Part shown: piece by piece, positions 61,183-64,000 of the stretch | Numbering within the stretch: position 1 is the first letter of the stretch | Layout: the number at the start of each line of letters is the position of its first letter | Source: Nitrososphaerota archaeon | GTDB taxonomy: Archaea > Thermoproteota > Nitrososphaeria > Nitrososphaerales > Nitrosopumilaceae | Assembly: GCA_021323705.1 (NCBI GenBank) | Contig: JAJPKL010000023.1 | Location: 1 to 64,000 of the forward strand | Direction: 5' to 3' | DNA: 64,000 nt | The notes under the pieces: generated by a model | The model's input: only the letters and a program-made list of their open reading frames with translations | Database searches by the model: none | What the model was told of the DNA's origin: nothing | Position numbers and translations under genes: made by a program

Positions 61183-61457
61183 ACTCTTCCTATCGCGGCA
61201 TAAATCAAAAACATGGCCAGTGCCATAATTACCAGACCGATGATGAGATAGGCACGTCTGTGTCTATTGCCAGTTCCTCCCTTGTAAAGAGAGACTGCGC
61301 CTGCCATGCCTATGAATAGAATTATTGTTCCAACTATGACTGGATCCCAAGCACTACGAGTAATAACTGGATAGAAGAGCCCGGAGAGCAGCGCAAAGAA
61401 AACTATTAGGTAGATGTATTTTGCGCCAGCCAAAATTTTGTTGCTGCCCAGCTGCAT
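61179..61457 (-). CDS. Small three-helix membrane protein
   Basis: This 92-residue protein has three predicted membrane helices (about 11-30, 38-57, 68-88) and a basic loop (GGTGNRHRRA). I do not recognise a family. It converges with glnA, overlapping by 4 bases, and lies about 50 bases downstream of the thermosome gene on the same strand, so it may be read through from it. Confidence 0.6.
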   Translation of the reverse strand: MQLGSNKILAGAKYIYLIVFFALLSGLFYPVITRSAWDPVIVGTIILFIGMAGAVSLYKGGTGNRHRRAYLIIGLVIMALAMFLIYAAIGRV

Positions 61458-61510
61458 ATGGTTGCCTATCTACACTAGTCAAATAAACTTTGAGAAGAGA
61501 GTGGATTTGC

Positions 61511-63199
61511 TTATTCCATGCCCATAGGTGGCATGCCCATACCGCCCATGCCTCCCATACCGCCCATTCCTTCCATGCCTCCCATACCACCTGGTGGAGG
61601 TCCTCCGGCGCTCTTGGCTACTGCAATTACATCATCAATTCTTAGAATCATTGATGCTGCTTCTGTTGCAGATGAGATTATTTGGTTTTTAACAGCCAAG
61701 GGTTCAAAGACATCGGTTGCGTGCATGCTGGCTACTTGGCCTTTCATTACATCGATGCCAGTCCACTTGTTTCCTTTAAGTTGTTTTGAACGTAATGATG
61801 CAAGTGTGTCTATTGGATCCATTCCCGCATTCTCTGCAAGTGTAATTGGAATCACTTCAAGAGAATCTGCAAACTTTTCAACAGCCAGTTGTTCTCGTCC
61901 TTCAAGCGATTTTGCCCATTCTCTTAGCTTTGTTGCAGCATAGGTTTCTGGTGCACCGCCACCTGCTACAATCATAGGATTTTCCATCACATCTTTGACA
62001 ACCATTAATGCGTCATGAACTGATCTCTCAACTTCGTCAACAACTCTTTGAGAACCACCTCTTACAAGAAGTGTTACTGCTTTAGGATGTTTGCAACCTT
62101 CTACAAAGACCCATCTATCAGTTTCTACTTTTCGTTCTTCTACTATTTCAGCAGAACCAAGATCTTTCTCAAATAGATCATCAAGATTTGTTATTATTCT
62201 TGCACCTGTTGCTTTTGCAAGTTTTGCCATATCGCTTTCTTTTACTCTTCTGACTGTAAGAATTCCTGCCTTTGCAAGGTAATGTTGTGCCATATCGTCG
62301 ATGCCCTTCTGGCAAAACAGGACGTTGGCTCCAGATGCAATGACTTTGTCAACCATGTTCTTTATCATTCTGTTTTCCTCATCAAGAAATGACTTCATCT
62401 GTTGTGGGTTCTGGATGTTTATCTTGGCATCAAATTCTGTTTTGTCAATCTCAAGTGCCGTATTGATTATGGCAATCTTTGCCCTCTCAATCTTCTTTGG
62501 CATTCCACTGTGGACTACTTCCTTGTCAAGAACAATTCCTTTTGTAAATATAGAGTCTTTAATTGACCCGCCTGCTTTCTTTTCTACCTTGATGTCATCA
62601 ATGTCTACTAGATAACCATCGTCTGTTTTTTCTGCAACGGCTACTACTGCCTTTACTATCATGTCTGCCAAGTTTGCAGAATCTCTTCTTACAAGTTTTG
62701 TCTGCATTGATGTTCTTGCTATTCTTTCAAGAACTTCCTTATCGGTTGCAGTGACCTTGTCTGCTATCTTTGCCAAAAGCTCTCTTGCTTTCTGGGCAGC
62801 CTTTCTGTAACCATCAACTATTATGGTTGGATGAACATCCTGTAAAATGAGAGATTCTGCGTTCTCCAAGAGCGCACCTGCAAGCACTACAGCAGATGTG
62901 GTTCCATCCCCCACCTCATTGTCTGTTGCTTTGGAGATCTCAACTAGCATTTTTGCAGCTGGGTGTTGAACATCAATCTCTTTCAGAATAGTGGCACCAT
63001 CATTTGTAATTGTAACATCGCCTAAAGAATCCACAAGCATCTTATCCATTCCTCTTGGGCCAAGGCTGGTATGAATAATCTCTGCAATTAGCTTTGCAGC
63101 TGTAATGTTATTTTTCTGAGCATCACGACCCTTGGTTTGGGTTGCGCCCTCTTTTAGTATAACAACAGGAATTCCTCCCGCTGATGCTTGAACTGACAT
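61511..63199 (-). CDS. thsA: Thermosome subunit (group II chaperonin)
   Basis: This 562-residue chaperonin subunit folds proteins in an ATP-driven two-ring complex. ATP-site motifs are [10 protein letters not shown] near 48, TNDGATIL near 65 and [12 protein letters not shown] near 98, with GGGAPETY near 405. The Gly/Met-rich C-terminal tail (about 540-562) is typical. Archaea often have two or three subunit genes; which one this is cannot be told. A CATAAAGAATA box lies about 40 bases upstream of the ATG. Confidence 0.95.
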   Translation of the reverse strand: MSVQASAGGIPVVILKEGATQTKGRDAQKNNITAAKLIAEIIHTSLGPRGMDKMLVDSLGDVTITNDGATILKEIDVQHPAAKMLVEISKATDNEVGDGTTSAVVLAGALLENAESLILQDVHPTIIVDGYRKAAQKARELLAKIADKVTATDKEVLERIARTSMQTKLVRRDSANLADMIVKAVVAVAEKTDDGYLVDIDDIKVEKKAGGSIKDSIFTKGIVLDKEVVHSGMPKKIERAKIAIINTALEIDKTEFDAKINIQNPQQMKSFLDEENRMIKNMVDKVIASGANVLFCQKGIDDMAQHYLAKAGILTVRRVKESDMAKLAKATGARIITNLDDLFEKDLGSAEIVEERKVETDRWVFVEGCKHPKAVTLLVRGGSQRVVDEVERSVHDALMVVKDVMENPMIVAGGGAPETYAATKLREWAKSLEGREQLAVEKFADSLEVIPITLAENAGMDPIDTLASLRSKQLKGNKWTGIDVMKGQVASMHATDVFEPLAVKNQIISSATEAASMILRIDDVIAVAKSAGGPPPGGMGGMEGMGGMGGMGGMGMPPMGME

Positions 63200-63314
63200 G
63201 TTTTAGTTGAGAACGATTTTCCCTTATTATTCTTTATGTAGGCAGTTTGTGATGGATTGAATTTTCTGCAATTTTGAACGATATTTTAAATTAGGAAAGC
63301 CAATCGAACAAGTC

Positions 63315-64000
63315 ATGTCACGTTCTTCACCACGTCTTGCTTACAAAGAAGTGCTCTCCATGCTCAAGACCCATAACCAATGGTTTGCAGAATCTATCCC
63401 ATTAATTGCAAGTGAAAACATTCCAAGTCCGGCAGTCAGAGAAGCAACCATTTCTGACTTTGCAAATAGGTATGCAGAAGGGTGGCCAGGTGAGCGAGTC
63501 TATGCCGGATGCGTCTACATAGATAAGGTAGAATTCAAGTGCATGGAACTTGCTCAAAGACTCTTCAAGGCAGAGTTTGTTGATGTAAGGCCGATTTCAG
63601 GAGTTGTTGCTAATTTGGCAATTTATTCAGCATTTACCAACCCAGGTGATGTGATGCTTGCACCATCTATTCCCTCTGGCGGACACATATCACATGGCAA
63701 AAAAGAACATTCGGGTACGGCAGGACTGGTACACGGATTGGATATAGAGTTCTATCCATTTGATGCAGAAGAGATGGCAATTGATGTAGATAAGACAAAG
63801 CAAAAAGTGCAGGAGCTTGAGAAAGCGGGCAGGACTCCAAAACTTGCGATGTTTGGAGGTTCGGTGTTTTTGTTTCCCCATCCTGTAAAGGAACTTGCGG
63901 ATTTTCTGAAAAGTTACAAGATGTTCATAAACTATGATGGGGCTCATGTGGCTGGACTTATTGCAGGAGGCCAGTTCCAAGATCCGCTCAGAGAGGGAGC
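63315..64000 (+). CDS. glyA: Serine hydroxymethyltransferase (3' end cut by window edge)
   Basis: From ATG 63315 the frame is open to the right edge, giving 228 residues and 2 bases. IASENIPSPAVREA, the N-terminal YAEGWPGERVYAGC with the family's YxEGYPGxRYYxG pattern, RPISGVVANLAIYSAF and YDGAHVAGLIAGG (PLP-aspartate, near 213) identify GlyA. The PLP lysine lies beyond the window. It interconverts serine and glycine using a pterin one-carbon carrier. It diverges from the thermosome gene. Confidence 0.92.
   Translation, partial: MSRSSPRLAYKEVLSMLKTHNQWFAESIPLIASENIPSPAVREATISDFANRYAEGWPGERVYAGCVYIDKVEFKCMELAQRLFKAEFVDVRPISGVVANLAIYSAFTNPGDVMLAPSIPSGGHISHGKKEHSGTAGLVHGLDIEFYPFDAEEMAIDVDKTKQKVQELEKAGRTPKLAMFGGSVFLFPHPVKELADFLKSYKMFINYDGAHVAGLIAGGQFQDPLREG

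Noticed and set aside
63690-63980. Minus-strand frame of 96 codons
   Set aside because: It lies within the glyA coding frame, which has clear family motifs.

Overview
The window reads as a stretch of an AT-rich, mesophilic ammonia-oxidising archaeon of the Nitrososphaerota (Thaumarchaeota), most likely a Nitrosopumilales or Nitrosotalea-type lineage; the rank below phylum is inference. The evidence is the mix of archaeal information genes (TFB, GINS subunit, thermosome, archaeal CCA-adding enzyme, TrmG10-type methyltransferase, RNase Z, GPN-loop GTPase), an ESCRT-III-like CdvB division protein, the two-subunit aconitase X of the archaeal mevalonate pathway, a crotonyl-CoA hydratase of the type used in the thaumarchaeal hydroxypropionate/hydroxybutyrate cycle, and surface proteins with the tryptophan-rich repeats typical of this group. 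Many promoters look leaderless: a TATA-like box lies about 25-28 bp before the start codon, and this decided several starts. No insertion sequence, prophage, integrase or CRISPR array was found.

Layout. 1-4.3 kb: two exported surface proteins; the first is cut by the left edge. 4.5-7.4 kb: a racemase-fold protein without catalytic cysteines, then three cobalamin genes (cobM, cbiL, cbiT). 7.5-13.3 kb: EMC6-like membrane protein, an overlapping rqcH / Mut7-C RNase / AMMECR1 operon, both aconitase X subunits and endonuclease III. 13.3-19.1 kb: exported protein, sulfate assimilation (sat, cysH), a ThiI-like protein that has lost its PP-loop, a glycosyltransferase, an RNA candidate and two small proteins. 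19.1-26.7 kb: SDR, flippase-like membrane protein, GPN GTPase, thrB, crotonyl-CoA hydratase, a sugar-type transporter, and queC / folE / queE for the archaeosine precursor. 26.8-34.2 kb: NHL surface protein, a three-gene envelope operon with a membrane-tethered winged-helix regulator, TRAM protein and lineage-specific small proteins. 34.2-38.5 kb: a structured RNA with its own promoter and terminator, MFS carrier, cdvB, a 36-residue zinc finger, TFB and a second RNA. 38.5-44.4 kb: response regulator, SDR, CARF-type regulator, hemerythrin-like protein, phosphoesterase, a frameshifted exported protein and a BtuF-like protein. 44.5-48.3 kb: prs / trmG10 / rnz / sirtuin operon and a third hairpin-closed RNA in a convergent gap. 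48.3-54.2 kb: UPF0200/UPF0201, then thpR / cca / kinase / CDF / alkA, followed by an ORF with a damaged start. 54.3-64 kb: XPD-like helicase, tRNA-Pro(GGG), flavoprotein, SDR, AN1 zinc finger, GINS subunit, glutamine synthetase, thermosome, and glyA cut by the right edge.

The most interesting material is non-coding or decayed: four compact, highly paired RNA candidates in intergenic DNA (two in convergent gaps where they cannot be mRNA leaders), two enzyme-family proteins that keep their fold signatures but have lost catalytic motifs, the coupling of ribosome quality control to a PIN-like RNase, and a likely envelope-sensing operon.
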